33,219 nucleotides of DNA from Pseudomonadota bacterium (GCA_023419535.1 JAEZXX010000067.1:1-33219); one strand, 5' to 3'; positions 1-7,569 are shown, counted from the first letter of the stretch. Numbers and translations are program-made. Notes: generated by a model not told the origin, from the sequence alone.

Positions 1-974
1 GGCTCGCCCCGCCGGTTTCCGCTCCCGCGGCCGCCGCACCGGCCCCGCATCCGGACCCGCTGCCGGCTCCCGCCGTCCGCGCCCCTCAGCCTCGCCCGCA
101 GGCCGCGGGGCCCGCGCTTCCCGTCCCACCGGTCCGGACCACGGAGGAGAGCGGCCGCCGGACCGAGCCGGGCCCCTTGCCGGATGCACCCCGCGTCCGC
201 GCTCCGGAACAGATGACGGCCGAGCGGATCGCAGGCGATCGCACCTCGGCACCGCCCTCGCGGGAACCGGCGGCGCCGCCCGTGGCCCCGCCGAGCGAAC
301 GGGTCGCCGTCGGACCTGCGTCGGCCCTCCCCCAGCCGCGGCCCGCCGCACCGGTCGCGATGGCGTCCCAACCGGCTCCGTCCGTCGCCCCGGCCGTCGA
401 GCCGCAGGCCCGCGCGCCCGAACGCCGTCCCCTGCCGCAGCCGCAACCCGCGCCGCGAATTTCGAGCGAGGGACCGAAGGCGCCCGATATCGCCCCGGCG
501 CCGTCTCCAGTGCGGCAGGCGCCGCCCGAATGGCCCGTCCGGGAGGCGCCCGAGCCGCCCGTGGCCGACCGCCCGAAGGCTCCCCCGGTGGTCGGCCCCT
601 CGGTCGCCCTCCCGCCGTCCCCTCCGGTCTCCGCCGCTTCGCCGGAGGACCGCCCCCTGGTCGTGCGCAGTTTCGCGTCGACGATCGGCGAGCGGCGGTC
701 CGGCCCGGTCGCGCCGACACCGCCTTTGCCGGCACCGGCCGTCGCTTCGCCGACACCCGCGAGCCCTGCCGCGAAGCCGGACGACCGCGACCTCGACGAC
801 GATCTGCTCGCGGATCTGTCGCGGCAGCTCGAGATGCCGGACGAGGCCGAGGACGGCTCGACGAGGGATGCCGATCCGGCCCCCGGCGGTCCGGCCCGGC
901 GCGAACTCTCCCTCGAAGACGAGATGCAGCGTCTGCTGCGCGACTTCTCCGCCCACACCGGCGATCGCCGCTGA
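1..974 (+). CDS. Proline/alanine-rich protein, 3' part (possibly FliO-like)
   Basis: The reading frame is open from the left edge (first full codon at base 3) to TGA at 972-974, so the 5' end lies outside the window. What is visible is about 320 residues of low-complexity Pro/Ala/Arg sequence followed by an acidic, probably helical tail: LDDDLLADLSRQLEMPDEAE, then SLEDEMQRLLRDFSAHTGDRR. In Rhizobiales, proteins annotated as FliO-like flagellar export components often have a long Pro-rich C-terminal tail ending in a similar Leu/Glu helix, and I recall them near dksA. That recollection is the only reason for the FliO suggestion, because the membrane-anchored N-terminal domain is not in view. 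A terminator follows and dksA converges from the other side. The reading frame is well supported; the identity is a weak inference. Confidence 0.7.
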   Translation, partial: LAPPVSAPAAAAPAPHPDPLPAPAVRAPQPRPQAAGPALPVPPVRTTEESGRRTEPGPLPDAPRVRAPEQMTAERIAGDRTSAPPSREPAAPPVAPPSERVAVGPASALPQPRPAAPVAMASQPAPSVAPAVEPQARAPERRPLPQPQPAPRISSEGPKAPDIAPAPSPVRQAPPEWPVREAPEPPVADRPKAPPVVGPSVALPPSPPVSAASPEDRPLVVRSFASTIGERRSGPVAPTPPLPAPAVASPTPASPAAKPDDRDLDDDLLADLSRQLEMPDEAEDGSTRDADPAPGGPARRELSLEDEMQRLLRDFSAHTGDRR

Positions 975-990
975 CAAGCGGGAAAAGAAG

Positions 991-1028
991 AAGGGCCCGA
1001 AACCGATCCCCGGTTCCGGGCCCTTTTC
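991..1028. terminator. Bidirectional intrinsic terminator between the Pro-rich gene and dksA
   Basis: A 14-bp inverted repeat, AAGGGCCCGAAACC at 991-1004 and GGTTCCGGGCCCTT at 1012-1025, has one mismatch and a short loop. It is followed by TTTTC on the plus strand and preceded by an A-rich run (gaaaagaagaa), which is a T-rich run on the minus strand. It sits between two convergent genes and can serve both. Confidence 0.85.
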
Positions 1029-1057
1029 GTGTCTATCAAGATCGTCCGCGTGCCGGA

Positions 1058-1474
1058 CTATTCGTCGCGGTAGACCTTCTCGCGGCGCTCGTGGCGCTCC
1101 TGGGCTTCCAGGGACAGGGTCGCTATCGGACGTGCGTCGAGGCGCTTGAGGCTGATCGGCTCGCCGGTCTCCTCGCAATAGCCGTATGTGCCGTCCTCGA
1201 TGCGCTCCAGCGCGGCGTCGATCTTGGAGATCAGCTTGCGCTGGCGGTCCCGCGCCCTCAGCTCGATCGCGCGGTCCGTTTCGGAGGAGGCCCGGTCGGC
1301 GGCGTCGGCGAGGTTGGAGTTCTCGTGCGCGAGAGTCTCGAGCGTCTCACGCGCCTCGCGCAGGATGTCGCTCTTCCAGCTCAGGAGCTTGCGGCGGAAG
1401 TATTCCTTCTGCCGGTCGTTCATGAAGGGGCCGTCTTCGGAGAGAACGCTGCCGTGCTGCAGAGTTTCGCTCAT
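1058..1474 (-). CDS. dksA: RNA polymerase-binding transcription factor DksA (Cys-poor zinc-finger form)
   Basis: The 138-residue product is a DksA/TraR-family protein. Such proteins insert a coiled coil into the secondary channel of RNA polymerase and, with ppGpp, adjust transcription of stable RNA and amino acid genes. Residues about 20-95 form the coiled coil, with a tip that keeps the acidic DAADRA pattern (Asp57, Asp60, Ala62). The C-terminal globular part reads GYCEETGEPISLKRLDARPI and has only Cys100. The other three zinc-ligand positions are Thr103, Ser121 and Ala124, so the classical four-Cys finger is degenerate, as in other alphaproteobacterial Cys-poor DksA proteins. The ATG at 1474 is chosen over the upstream in-frame ATG at 1564 because GGAGG lies about 8 nt before it and the family begins here. 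Identity is sure. Confidence 0.95.
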   Translation of the reverse strand: MSETLQHGSVLSEDGPFMNDRQKEYFRRKLLSWKSDILREARETLETLAHENSNLADAADRASSETDRAIELRARDRQRKLISKIDAALERIEDGTYGYCEETGEPISLKRLDARPIATLSLEAQERHERREKVYRDE

Positions 1475-1504
1475 CACTGCTTCCTCCAGACCCGAGTGGC
1501 GGTG

Positions 1505-1533
1505 CTTATAGCGGCGCTTCCGGCCCCCTACAA
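1505..1533 (-). promoter_or_regulatory. Candidate dksA promoter
   Basis: On the minus strand, TTGTAG (1533-1528) and TATAAG (1510-1505) are separated by 17 nt. The -10 matches the sigma-70 consensus at 5 of 6 positions and the -35 at 3 of 6. It lies about 30 nt before the dksA ATG. This is read by eye only. Confidence 0.45.
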
Positions 1534-1727
1534 CCCGCACGTCCCCGTCATATTCTCGTTGCAACCGACCTTGCGTAAGCCTCGGATTCCGCAGGCCCTG
1601 GGTCCGCGACGCCGCGCTCGTGGCCGAGCGGCCGTCCCTTCGGGACCGGCCGGTGCGCCGGCCGGCGGAGGCGACTTCCGCAAAGGCGGATTGCCGTGAC
1701 CCGCCCTTCCGCTACTTCGCCTCACGC
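1534..1727. other. Intergenic region between dksA and the divergent phosphatase gene, with GC-rich dyads
   Basis: No gene is supported here. Two stacked GC-rich dyads are visible: CGGCCGTCCC (1629-1638) with GGGACCGGCCG (1642-1652) around a TTC loop, with one bulged base, and the repeated palindrome CCGGCCGG at 1646-1653 and 1658-1665. No T-run follows, so they are not ordinary terminators. They would fold in the 5' leader of the phosphatase mRNA if its promoter lies upstream of 1629. Confidence 0.5.
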
Positions 1728-2228
1728 ATGACACGCAGACTTTACCTCCTCCGCCACGCCCAGGCGGCCGCCGCACCGGTCGGCGGCCGCGACTACGACC
1801 GCCCGCTCGATGGGCAGGGCGAGGCCGACGCGAGGGCTCTGGCGCGAACGCTTCTCGCGGCCGGACTCTCTCCCGGCCTCGTCGTCTGTTCAGGCGCGGC
1901 GCGCACGCGCGGAACGCTCGCCTGCCTCGAGCCGGCCCTCGCAGGTGCCGAGCGCCGGTTCGACGACGGCCTCTACGACGGCGGCGACGACGCCTACCGG
2001 GACGCTTCGCTTGCCGGCGGGAGGCTGGACGTGATGGTCGTCGGGCACAATCCGATGGTCGGCGGTCTGGCGCGGACGCTCAGCGACGGCCAGACGGGGC
2101 CCTGCGCCGATCGTCTCTCCCGCGGCTTTCCGACCTGCGCGCTCGCCATCTTCCGGCTGGACGAGCCCTCCGACCTCGAATCGGCACGGCTGGAGGATCT
2201 CATGATCCCGCCGCACCGGCCGCGATAG
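1728..2228 (+). CDS. SixA-like histidine phosphatase family protein
   Basis: The 166-residue product belongs to the histidine phosphatase (phosphoglycerate mutase-like) superfamily, the short SixA-type branch. The N-terminal strand carries the nucleophile motif LLRHAQA (Arg9-His10). Arg60 in the SGAART segment and His107 in VVGHNPM complete the expected phosphate pocket. SixA of Escherichia coli acts on phosphohistidine of phosphotransfer proteins; whether this one does so is not known. The ATG at 1728 is chosen because the LYLLRHAQ strand normally begins within the first ten residues. The longer in-frame ATG at 1620 would add 36 residues without family support and would read through the GC-rich dyads. 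The product is cytoplasmic, with no signal peptide, and no partner gene is obvious beside it. Confidence 0.85.
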   Translation: MTRRLYLLRHAQAAAAPVGGRDYDRPLDGQGEADARALARTLLAAGLSPGLVVCSGAARTRGTLACLEPALAGAERRFDDGLYDGGDDAYRDASLAGGRLDVMVVGHNPMVGGLARTLSDGQTGPCADRLSRGFPTCALAIFRLDEPSDLESARLEDLMIPPHRPR

Positions 2229-2319
2229 CGCCCTCGATGGAGCGGGCGCGCCCGCGAACCTACCGTCGAGCGTCCGGTGCGCCTATATCGGCTCGGACGA
2301 CGAAGGATGCCCGCCTCCC

Positions 2320-3771
2320 ATGACGAGTTTCGCCGACGAGGCACGGATCGCTCTCGACAATCTGGCCGATCGCGCGGGAGGGCTCCTTCATCCTACGCTG
2401 CGGCTGGGCGTGGCCGGCCTGTCGCGTGCGGGCAAGACGGTCTTCATCTCCGCGCTCGTCCACAATCTTCTGCACGGAGGCCGGCTTCCGCTGTTTCAGG
2501 CCGCGGCCTCCGGGCGGATCGCGCGGACCTATCTGGAGGAGCAGCCCGACGACGCCGTCCCGCGCTTCCAGTACGAGGACCACATCCGCGCCATCGTGGA
2601 GGATCGCCTCTGGCCGCAGTCGACGCGCGCGATCTCGGAACTGCGGCTGACGATCGAGTACGAGTCGGCGTCCGGCTGGTCACGCTACTTCTCGGCCGGC
2701 AAGCTCTCGCTCGACATCGTCGACTATCCCGGCGAGTGGCTCCTCGACCTGCCGCTCCTCGACAAGGATTTCACGCGCTTTTCGTTCGAGGCGGTCGAGC
2801 GGGCGCGGATCGCCTCGAGAGCCGGCATCGCCGCCGACGTGCTCGCCGCCCTCGAGGCGGTCGATCCGGCCGCGCCCTACGACGAGGAGACCGGGCAGCG
2901 CCTCGCCGCGACCTTCGCGGACTATCTGCGCCGCGCGCGCCAGGACGCGACGGCGCTCTCCACCCTGCCGCCGGGCCGCTTCCTGATGCCGGGCGATCTG
3001 GAAGGCTCGCCCGCCCTCACCTTCTCGCCGCTGATCCTGGAGGATGGGGCCGTCTATCCGAAGGGCAGCTTCGGCGCCGTCCATGCGCGGCGCTACGAGG
3101 CCTACAAGTCCGTCGTCGTCAAACCCTTCTTCCGCGAGCATTTCGCCCGGCTCGACCGGCAGATCCTGCTCGTCGACGTGCTGCAGGCCATCAATGCCGG
3201 CCCGGACGCCGTCGCCGACCTGCGGCAGGCGCTGGCCGACATCCTCACCTGCTTCCGCCCCGGACGGGCCAGTTGGCTGGGCTCGCTCCTGACCCGCCGC
3301 ATCGACCGCATCCTCGTCGCGGCCACCAAAGCCGACCACATGCACCGCGAGGGGCATCGCCGGCTGGAGGCGATCGTGCGCACGCTGGTCGAGGACGCCG
3401 TGAAGAACGCAGAACTCTCCGGTGCGCAGGTGGAGGTCGCGGCCATGGCCGCCGTGCGCGCGACGCGCGAGGCGAGCGTGGCCGACCGCGGCGAGACGCT
3501 GCCCGTGATCGTCGGCACGCCCGCATCCGGCGAACGGCTTGGCGACGAGATCTTCGACGGACTGCGCGAGACCGCGATCTTCCCGGGCGACCTGCCGGAC
3601 GACCCGCGCCGGCTGTTCGCTGCCGGCACGTCCACGCCGGCGCACCCGACGAGCTTCGTGCGCTTCCGTCCGCCGAAGCTGGAGCGCACCGAAGAGGGCC
3701 TGACGCTGTCCCTCCCCCACATCCGCCTCGACCGCGCGCTGCAGTTCCTGATCGGAGACCGGTTGGCATGA
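2320..3771 (+). CDS. ycjX: YcjX family P-loop NTPase (DUF463)
   Basis: The 483-residue product is a YcjX/COG3106 predicted GTPase-like protein. The P-loop GLSRAGKT sits at residues 33-40, followed by VFISALVHNLL, and the segment LDIVDYPGEWLLDLPLL resembles a switch/Walker B region with a DxPGE motif. In Escherichia coli the homologue is co-transcribed with ycjF and responds to the phage-shock regulator PspF; the biochemical role is unsettled. Here it overlaps the next gene, ycjF, by ATGA (start 3768, stop 3769-3771), so the two are very likely co-translated and functionally linked. The start at 2320 is used because the N-terminal helix before the P-loop has the family length. Confidence 0.93.
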   Translation: MTSFADEARIALDNLADRAGGLLHPTLRLGVAGLSRAGKTVFISALVHNLLHGGRLPLFQAAASGRIARTYLEEQPDDAVPRFQYEDHIRAIVEDRLWPQSTRAISELRLTIEYESASGWSRYFSAGKLSLDIVDYPGEWLLDLPLLDKDFTRFSFEAVERARIASRAGIAADVLAALEAVDPAAPYDEETGQRLAATFADYLRRARQDATALSTLPPGRFLMPGDLEGSPALTFSPLILEDGAVYPKGSFGAVHARRYEAYKSVVVKPFFREHFARLDRQILLVDVLQAINAGPDAVADLRQALADILTCFRPGRASWLGSLLTRRIDRILVAATKADHMHREGHRRLEAIVRTLVEDAVKNAELSGAQVEVAAMAAVRATREASVADRGETLPVIVGTPASGERLGDEIFDGLRETAIFPGDLPDDPRRLFAAGTSTPAHPTSFVRFRPPKLERTEEGLTLSLPHIRLDRALQFLIGDRLA

Positions 3772-4826
3772 GCGACGTTCCGCCCCGCGGTCCGCGGGCG
3801 ATCCCGGTCGCCCCCGATCGGCGTCCCGACCCGGCCGAGCCTTCGTCGCCGCGAAGAGCCCGCGCGATCTCGGACCTGTCGAGCATCTCGATCGAACCCG
3901 ACGACGCGCTGGAGAGAGAGGCGCTGGAGGCGCTCGACGCCGCGCCGGCGCAGCGGCGACGCGAGCGGCGCGGCCTGCCCTTCGGCCGGGTTCTCCTCGG
4001 GGCACTGGGAGCGATCGCCTCGCTCGCCTTCGGCCTCGCGATCGATTCCCTGCTTCGCGACCTCTTCGCGCGGGCCGAATGGCTCGGCTGGTTCGGGACC
4101 GGTCTCGCCGTCCTCCTCCTGATCGCCCTCGCCGGGGTCGTCGGGCGCGAGATCGCGGCCCTCCTGCGGCTGAAGGCCGTCGAGGTCGAGCGCCGCGAGG
4201 TGGTGCGGGTCTACGAGACGAACGCCGACCCGCGCGCCGCGCTCGCCGGGCTGGAGGCCATCGTCGCCGCACTGCCGGACACGGCGGCGGGCCGGGCGCG
4301 CCTGGCGAGCCTGAAGGACGACGTGATCGACGGGCGCGACATGCTGGGCCTCGCCGAACGCGAGCTTCTGCGGCCGCTCGACGCCAAGGCGCGCGCGCTC
4401 GTCATGGCTTCGGCCAAGCGCGTCTCGGTCGTGACCGCCGTCAGCCCGCGCGCGGCTCTCGACCTCGTCTTCGTGCTTTTCGAGACCGTGCGCCTCATCC
4501 GCCGGATGTCGGAGCTCTACGGCGCCCGGCCCGGCACCGTGGGACTGGTGCGCCTGGTGCGCGACGTTCTGGCGCATCTGGCCGTCACCGGCTCGATCGC
4601 CATCGGCGACGGCCTGATCCAGCAGGTCGTCGGCCACGGGCTGGCGACGCGTCTGTCGGCCAAGCTCGGCGAGGGCGTCGTCAACGGGCTTCTGACCGCA
4701 CGCATCGGCCTGGCGGCCATGGATCTGTGCCGCCCCATGCCGTTCCTCACCGTCCGGCGCCCGTCGGTGGGAGATTTCATGGGCGATCTCGTCCGCACGG
4801 CCGACCCGGACGCCGCGTCGAGATAG
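3768..4826 (+). CDS. ycjF: YcjF / TIGR01620 family inner membrane protein (DUF697)
   Basis: The 352-residue membrane protein is the usual partner of YcjX. Residues 1-70 are a charged cytoplasmic tail with many Pro, Arg and Glu. Two hydrophobic segments follow at about 74-93 (FGRVLLGALGAIASLAFGL) and 108-126 (FGTGLAVLLLIALAGVVG). A soluble C-terminal half contains the DUF697 region, roughly 195-340, with the motifs MSELYGARPG and VTGSIAIGDGL. The ATG at 3768 overlaps the ycjX stop codon, which fixes the start; the same frame is open far upstream, but that is GC-driven shadow. No terminator with a T-run follows. The molecular function is not established for the family. Confidence 0.9.
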   Translation: MSDVPPRGPRAIPVAPDRRPDPAEPSSPRRARAISDLSSISIEPDDALEREALEALDAAPAQRRRERRGLPFGRVLLGALGAIASLAFGLAIDSLLRDLFARAEWLGWFGTGLAVLLLIALAGVVGREIAALLRLKAVEVERREVVRVYETNADPRAALAGLEAIVAALPDTAAGRARLASLKDDVIDGRDMLGLAERELLRPLDAKARALVMASAKRVSVVTAVSPRAALDLVFVLFETVRLIRRMSELYGARPGTVGLVRLVRDVLAHLAVTGSIAIGDGLIQQVVGHGLATRLSAKLGEGVVNGLLTARIGLAAMDLCRPMPFLTVRRPSVGDFMGDLVRTADPDAASR

Positions 4827-5094
4827 AGCTGCGCGACGCCCCTTGCCGGGGAGCGATTCGCAGTGCCGGGCGACCGTTGCGTCCCTGCACTCGACCGGGC
4901 GCGCAAGGATCGGTTAACCCTTCCGGAGGATAAGGTTCGAGACGTTTCGACGTGTTCGTCGTCCGCCGTCGCGCTCCACCTCAGCGGCCCGGCAGTCCTA
5001 TGAGACTGGCGAGGAGCCGATGCGGAGCGATCGTGAAACAGAGCGCCTTCGGCGCGTCCGGGCGGACGCGCGGCGTTCCAGGGGAGATGGGTCG

Positions 5095-5634
5095 ATGCTT
5101 CGCTCTTTCGCTGCCGGTCTCGCCCTTCTCTCCGCCTCGGTCCTCTTCGGCGCGGCGCCTGCGGCGGCCGATCCGGAGGAATCGTTCCTGCGCACCGTCT
5201 CCGGCCAGTGGACCGGCCCGGGCGAGATCGTCGCGGGCAAGTACAAGGGCACCCGCTTCACCTGCACACTCGCGGGCGACACGACGCCCGGCTCCGAGCT
5301 CGGCATCGCGCTCGACGGCTCGTGCCGCGTCGGCCTCTTCGCCCAGCCGATGAGCGCCACGGTCTCGCGTCGCAACGGCCGCTTCTCCGGCGCCTTCCTC
5401 GACGGAGCCAACGGTGCCGGCCTCGACATCACGTCGGGCGTCCTCCAGGGAGACCGCATGGTCTTCGCGCTGGGCCGCAAGCAGCTGAACGGCGCGATGG
5501 TCGCCCGCCTCGACGGATCGGACAGCCTCGCGGTCACCGTCTCGGTGCGCGTCGGCACCGAGCTCGTGCCGGTCATCGGCATGAACCTGCAGCGCAGCGG
5601 CCCGGCCGTCCGCCGCTCGGCCCTGGCGAACTGA
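5095..5634 (+). CDS. Exported protein of unknown function
   Basis: The predicted product has 179 residues. It opens with a clear Sec signal peptide, MLRSFAAGLALLSASVLFGA, and a likely cleavage after APAAA near residue 24. The mature part of about 155 residues looks beta-rich with many Gly/Ser: FLRTVSGQWTGPGEIVAGKY, paired Cys at TCTLAG and GSCRVG that could form one periplasmic disulfide, and repeated short strands. I recognise no enzyme motif. Similar small exported proteins are common next to housekeeping genes in Rhizobiales, and the SGQWTGPGEI opening suggests a lipocalin-like barrel, but that is a guess. The ATG at 5095 is chosen because GGGGAG lies about 8 nt upstream and the signal peptide starts there; the in-frame ATG at 5020 would bury it. 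A stem without a T-run follows at 5660-5680. Confidence 0.8.
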   Translation: MLRSFAAGLALLSASVLFGAAPAAADPEESFLRTVSGQWTGPGEIVAGKYKGTRFTCTLAGDTTPGSELGIALDGSCRVGLFAQPMSATVSRRNGRFSGAFLDGANGAGLDITSGVLQGDRMVFALGRKQLNGAMVARLDGSDSLAVTVSVRVGTELVPVIGMNLQRSGPAVRRSALAN

Positions 5635-5722
5635 GCGCTCCACCGCTCGCGCCGGGCCGCGCTTCGAACGGAGCGAAGCGTCGAGCCACCCCGGCGAGGC
5701 GCGCGTCCGAGCACGCATCCGG

Positions 5723-5739
5723 CTGAGCGCGACGCTCAG
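5723..5739. repeat. Perfect 7-bp hairpin between the exported protein gene and tRNA-Val
   Basis: CTGAGCG (5723-5729) and CGCTCAG (5733-5739) pair perfectly around a CGA loop. A second perfect stem, CGCTTCG (5660-5666) with CGAAGCG (5674-5680), lies just upstream. Neither has a T-run. They may end transcription of the converging units or stabilise 3' ends. Confidence 0.35.
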
Positions 5740-5775
5740 GCCGCATCTGAAGCATCGAAGATCAAGTCTTTGAAA

Positions 5776-5850
5776 TGGTGGGCGCGACAGGGATCGAACC
5801 TGTGACCCCCTCGGTGTGAACGAGGTGCTCTCCCGCTGAGCTACGCGCCC
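5776..5850 (-). tRNA. tRNA-Val (anticodon CAC)
   Basis: The minus strand folds as a complete 75-nt cloverleaf including an encoded CCA end. The acceptor is GGGCGCG with CGCGCCC plus discriminator A. The D stem is GCTC/GAGC. The anticodon stem is CCTCG/CGAGG with loop TTCACAC, giving anticodon CAC. The variable loop is GGGTC, and the T stem is ACAGG/CCTGT with loop TTCGATC. CAC reads GUG, a valine codon favoured in this GC-rich genome. Confidence 0.96.
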
Positions 5851-5887
5851 TGAGCCGTGCGACGCGCGAAGCGTCCGGCCGGGGTGC

Positions 5888-5917
5888 GGTATAGGCTCCG
5901 TCGGGCCCTGGCGTCAA
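5888..5917 (-). promoter_or_regulatory. Candidate promoter of tRNA-Val, inside the 3' end of gph
   Basis: On the minus strand, TTGACG (5917-5912) and TATACC (5893-5888) are separated by 18 nt, a good sigma-70-type match for such a GC-rich genome. The -10 ends 37 nt before the tRNA. The -35 box overlaps the gph stop codon (5914-5916), so the tRNA promoter is embedded at the end of the upstream gene. Confidence 0.6.
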
Positions 5918-6663
5918 TGGCTCGCGGCACGCTCGCGCACGAGGCCGTCGAGAAGCGGGCGGTCGATCTCGGCATAGGACGCGACCACGCGCCCGGCGGC
6001 GGAACGCGTCGCCTCGTCGACGCCGTAGCCGAAGTCGACGAGGATCGAGGGAATGCCGCTCGCCCAGGCCGCATCGACGTCGACACGGCTGTCGCCGACC
6101 ATGATCGAGGCGCGCGGATCGCCGCCGCAGCGCTCGATCGTGCCGAGGAGATGGATCGGGTCCGGCTTGCGACGTCGGAACGTGTCGGCACCGCAGATGG
6201 CGCGAAAGCGGGATGCGATGCCGATCGTCTCGCACAGCAACCGCGCCAGCCGCTCGGTCTTGTTGGTGCAGACGGCGAGGACGAAGCCTTCGGCCTCGAG
6301 GCGGTCCATCGCTTCGATCGTGCCGGGGAACAGGGTCGACCGGTCGGCGATGTGCGCTTCGTAGAAAGTGAGGAAGCAGGCGGTCTGGGCCTCGAGCTCG
6401 GCCTCGGAAAGGTTCAGCCCGGCCTGCGCGAAGCCGTGGGTCAGCATCGCGCGCGCCCCGAGACCGGAAAAGGGACGGATCACGGCCTCCGGGACCTCCG
6501 GCAGACCCGCGGCCGACAGGCAGTGATTGACGCTGGCGGCCAGATCGGGCGCGGTGTCGACCAGCGTCCCGTCGAGGTCGAACACCGCGACGGCGGGGCC
6601 GATCGCGGGCGCGGCGTCCTGCTCCCGAATCGCTTCGATATTGGTGATCCGGAGCTCGCTCAT
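5914..6663 (-). CDS. gph: Phosphoglycolate phosphatase, HAD family
   Basis: The 249-residue haloacid dehalogenase-type phosphatase removes phosphate from 2-phosphoglycolate, a product of DNA 3'-end repair or oxygenase side reactions. The HAD motifs are all present: DLDGTLVDT at 29-37 (nucleophile Asp29, acid/base Asp31), CTNK around 132-135, Lys166 in RRRKPDP, and GDSRVD at 190-195. The cap domain lies between motifs I and II. The start ATG at 6663 begins MSELRITNIE; longer in-frame extension towards 7395 is shadow sequence covering the divergent rpiA gene. No strong Shine-Dalgarno sequence is seen. Gph, PGP-like and pyrophosphatase PpaX cannot be separated by motif alone, but position beside rpiA and gor favours gph. 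Confidence 0.88.
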   Translation of the reverse strand: MSELRITNIEAIREQDAAPAIGPAVAVFDLDGTLVDTAPDLAASVNHCLSAAGLPEVPEAVIRPFSGLGARAMLTHGFAQAGLNLSEAELEAQTACFLTFYEAHIADRSTLFPGTIEAMDRLEAEGFVLAVCTNKTERLARLLCETIGIASRFRAICGADTFRRRKPDPIHLLGTIERCGGDPRASIMVGDSRVDVDAAWASGIPSILVDFGYGVDEATRSAAGRVVASYAEIDRPLLDGLVRERAASH

Positions 6664-6792
6664 CGGACACCGAGATGAGGTTTTGCGCTCGGCATGGTCA
6701 AGGTGCGGCAGGCAGCCGGCCTGTCGCGGAACTGGAGTTGCGCCCGATCGCGCCGGACCTGGCGCAAGCGCGCCACACTCCGAAGCGGTGCC

Positions 6793-6813
6793 GGGCCGGT
6801 TTCCCCCCGGCCC
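6793..6813. repeat. GC-rich hairpin in the rpiA leader region
   Basis: GGGCCGG (6793-6799) pairs perfectly with CCGGCCC (6807-6813) across a 7-nt loop, about 40 nt before the rpiA ATG in the 192-nt gap between divergent gph and rpiA. No T-run follows. It may be a leader structure or chance in GC-rich DNA. Confidence 0.3.
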
Positions 6814-6855
6814 GCGAACGTCTACAGACGGCACCGAAGGATCGGGGAAAGAGCG

Positions 6856-7569
6856 ATGACCGACGACAGCGCGCAGATGAAGGACGAGGCGGCCCGGGTC
6901 GCCCTCGGCGAGGTCGAGGACGGCATGCGCCTCGGCATCGGGACGGGCTCGACCGCCGAAGCCTTCGTGCGCCGGCTCGCCGTCCGCGTCCGGGACGGGC
7001 TGAAGATCGTCGGTGTGCCGACATCCGAGCGAACCGCCACGCTCTGCCGCGAGCTCGGGGTGCCGCTGACCACCCTCGACGAGACGCCCGAGCTCGACCT
7101 CACCATCGACGGCGCCGACGAGGCGGACGCGACGCTCCGTCTCGTCAAGGGCGGCGGCGGCGCGCTCCTGCGCGAAAAGATCGTCGCGGCGGCCTCGCAC
7201 CGGATGACCGTCATCGCCGACGGCTCGAAGTTCGTGGAGACGCTCGGCGCCTTTCCGCTGCCGATCGAGGTGAACGGCTTCGGCCTCACCGCGACGACGC
7301 TCGCCATCCGCAAGGCCGCGACGCGCCTCGGGCTCGAGGGCGAGCTCAGGCTCCGGCGGTCGGGCGACGAGCCCTTCCTGACCGATGGCGGGCACCTGAT
7401 CGTCGACGCATCATTCGGCCAAATTCCCGATCCAGAAGCGCTGTCCGTCGCGCTCCATACGGTGCCGGGCGTCGTCGAGCACGGCCTGTTCGTCGGGCTG
7501 GCGACGAGCCTCGTCCTCGCCGGACGGGACGGGACGAGGCGGATCGAACGCGAGCCGCGGCGCGGGTGA
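6856..7569 (+). CDS. rpiA: Ribose-5-phosphate isomerase A
   Basis: The 237-residue enzyme interconverts ribose 5-phosphate and ribulose 5-phosphate in the pentose phosphate pathway. The RpiA signatures are in order: phosphate loop GIGTGSTAEAF (about 27-37), VPTSERT (about 54-60), catalytic DGADE (85-89) and KGGGGALLREK (98-108), whose Lys and Glu act in catalysis. The length is normal for the family. The ATG at 6856 is preferred to the in-frame upstream ATG at 6694 because GGGGAAAGAG lies directly upstream and the family begins close to this point. The gene is divergent from gph and followed by the DUF2059 gene, an arrangement I recognise from Rhizobiales chromosomes. Confidence 0.95.
   Translation: MTDDSAQMKDEAARVALGEVEDGMRLGIGTGSTAEAFVRRLAVRVRDGLKIVGVPTSERTATLCRELGVPLTTLDETPELDLTIDGADEADATLRLVKGGGGALLREKIVAAASHRMTVIADGSKFVETLGAFPLPIEVNGFGLTATTLAIRKAATRLGLEGELRLRRSGDEPFLTDGGHLIVDASFGQIPDPEALSVALHTVPGVVEHGLFVGLATSLVLAGRDGTRRIEREPRRG

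Noticed and set aside
86..1039. A 317-residue minus-strand frame at the left edge
   Set aside because: Ser/Gly/Arg-rich shadow of the Pro-rich plus-strand gene; it also runs through the terminator.
2277..4826. An 849-residue frame that would fuse a long leader to YcjF
   Set aside because: The first 497 residues are the shadow of ycjX; the ATGA junction at 3768 gives the true start.
4827..5094. Possible start of another gene (GTG at 4952 behind GGAGGATAAGG)
   Set aside because: The GGAGG is more than 20 nt away from the GTG and the product is Arg-rich shadow. I see no gene or clear signal in this gap.
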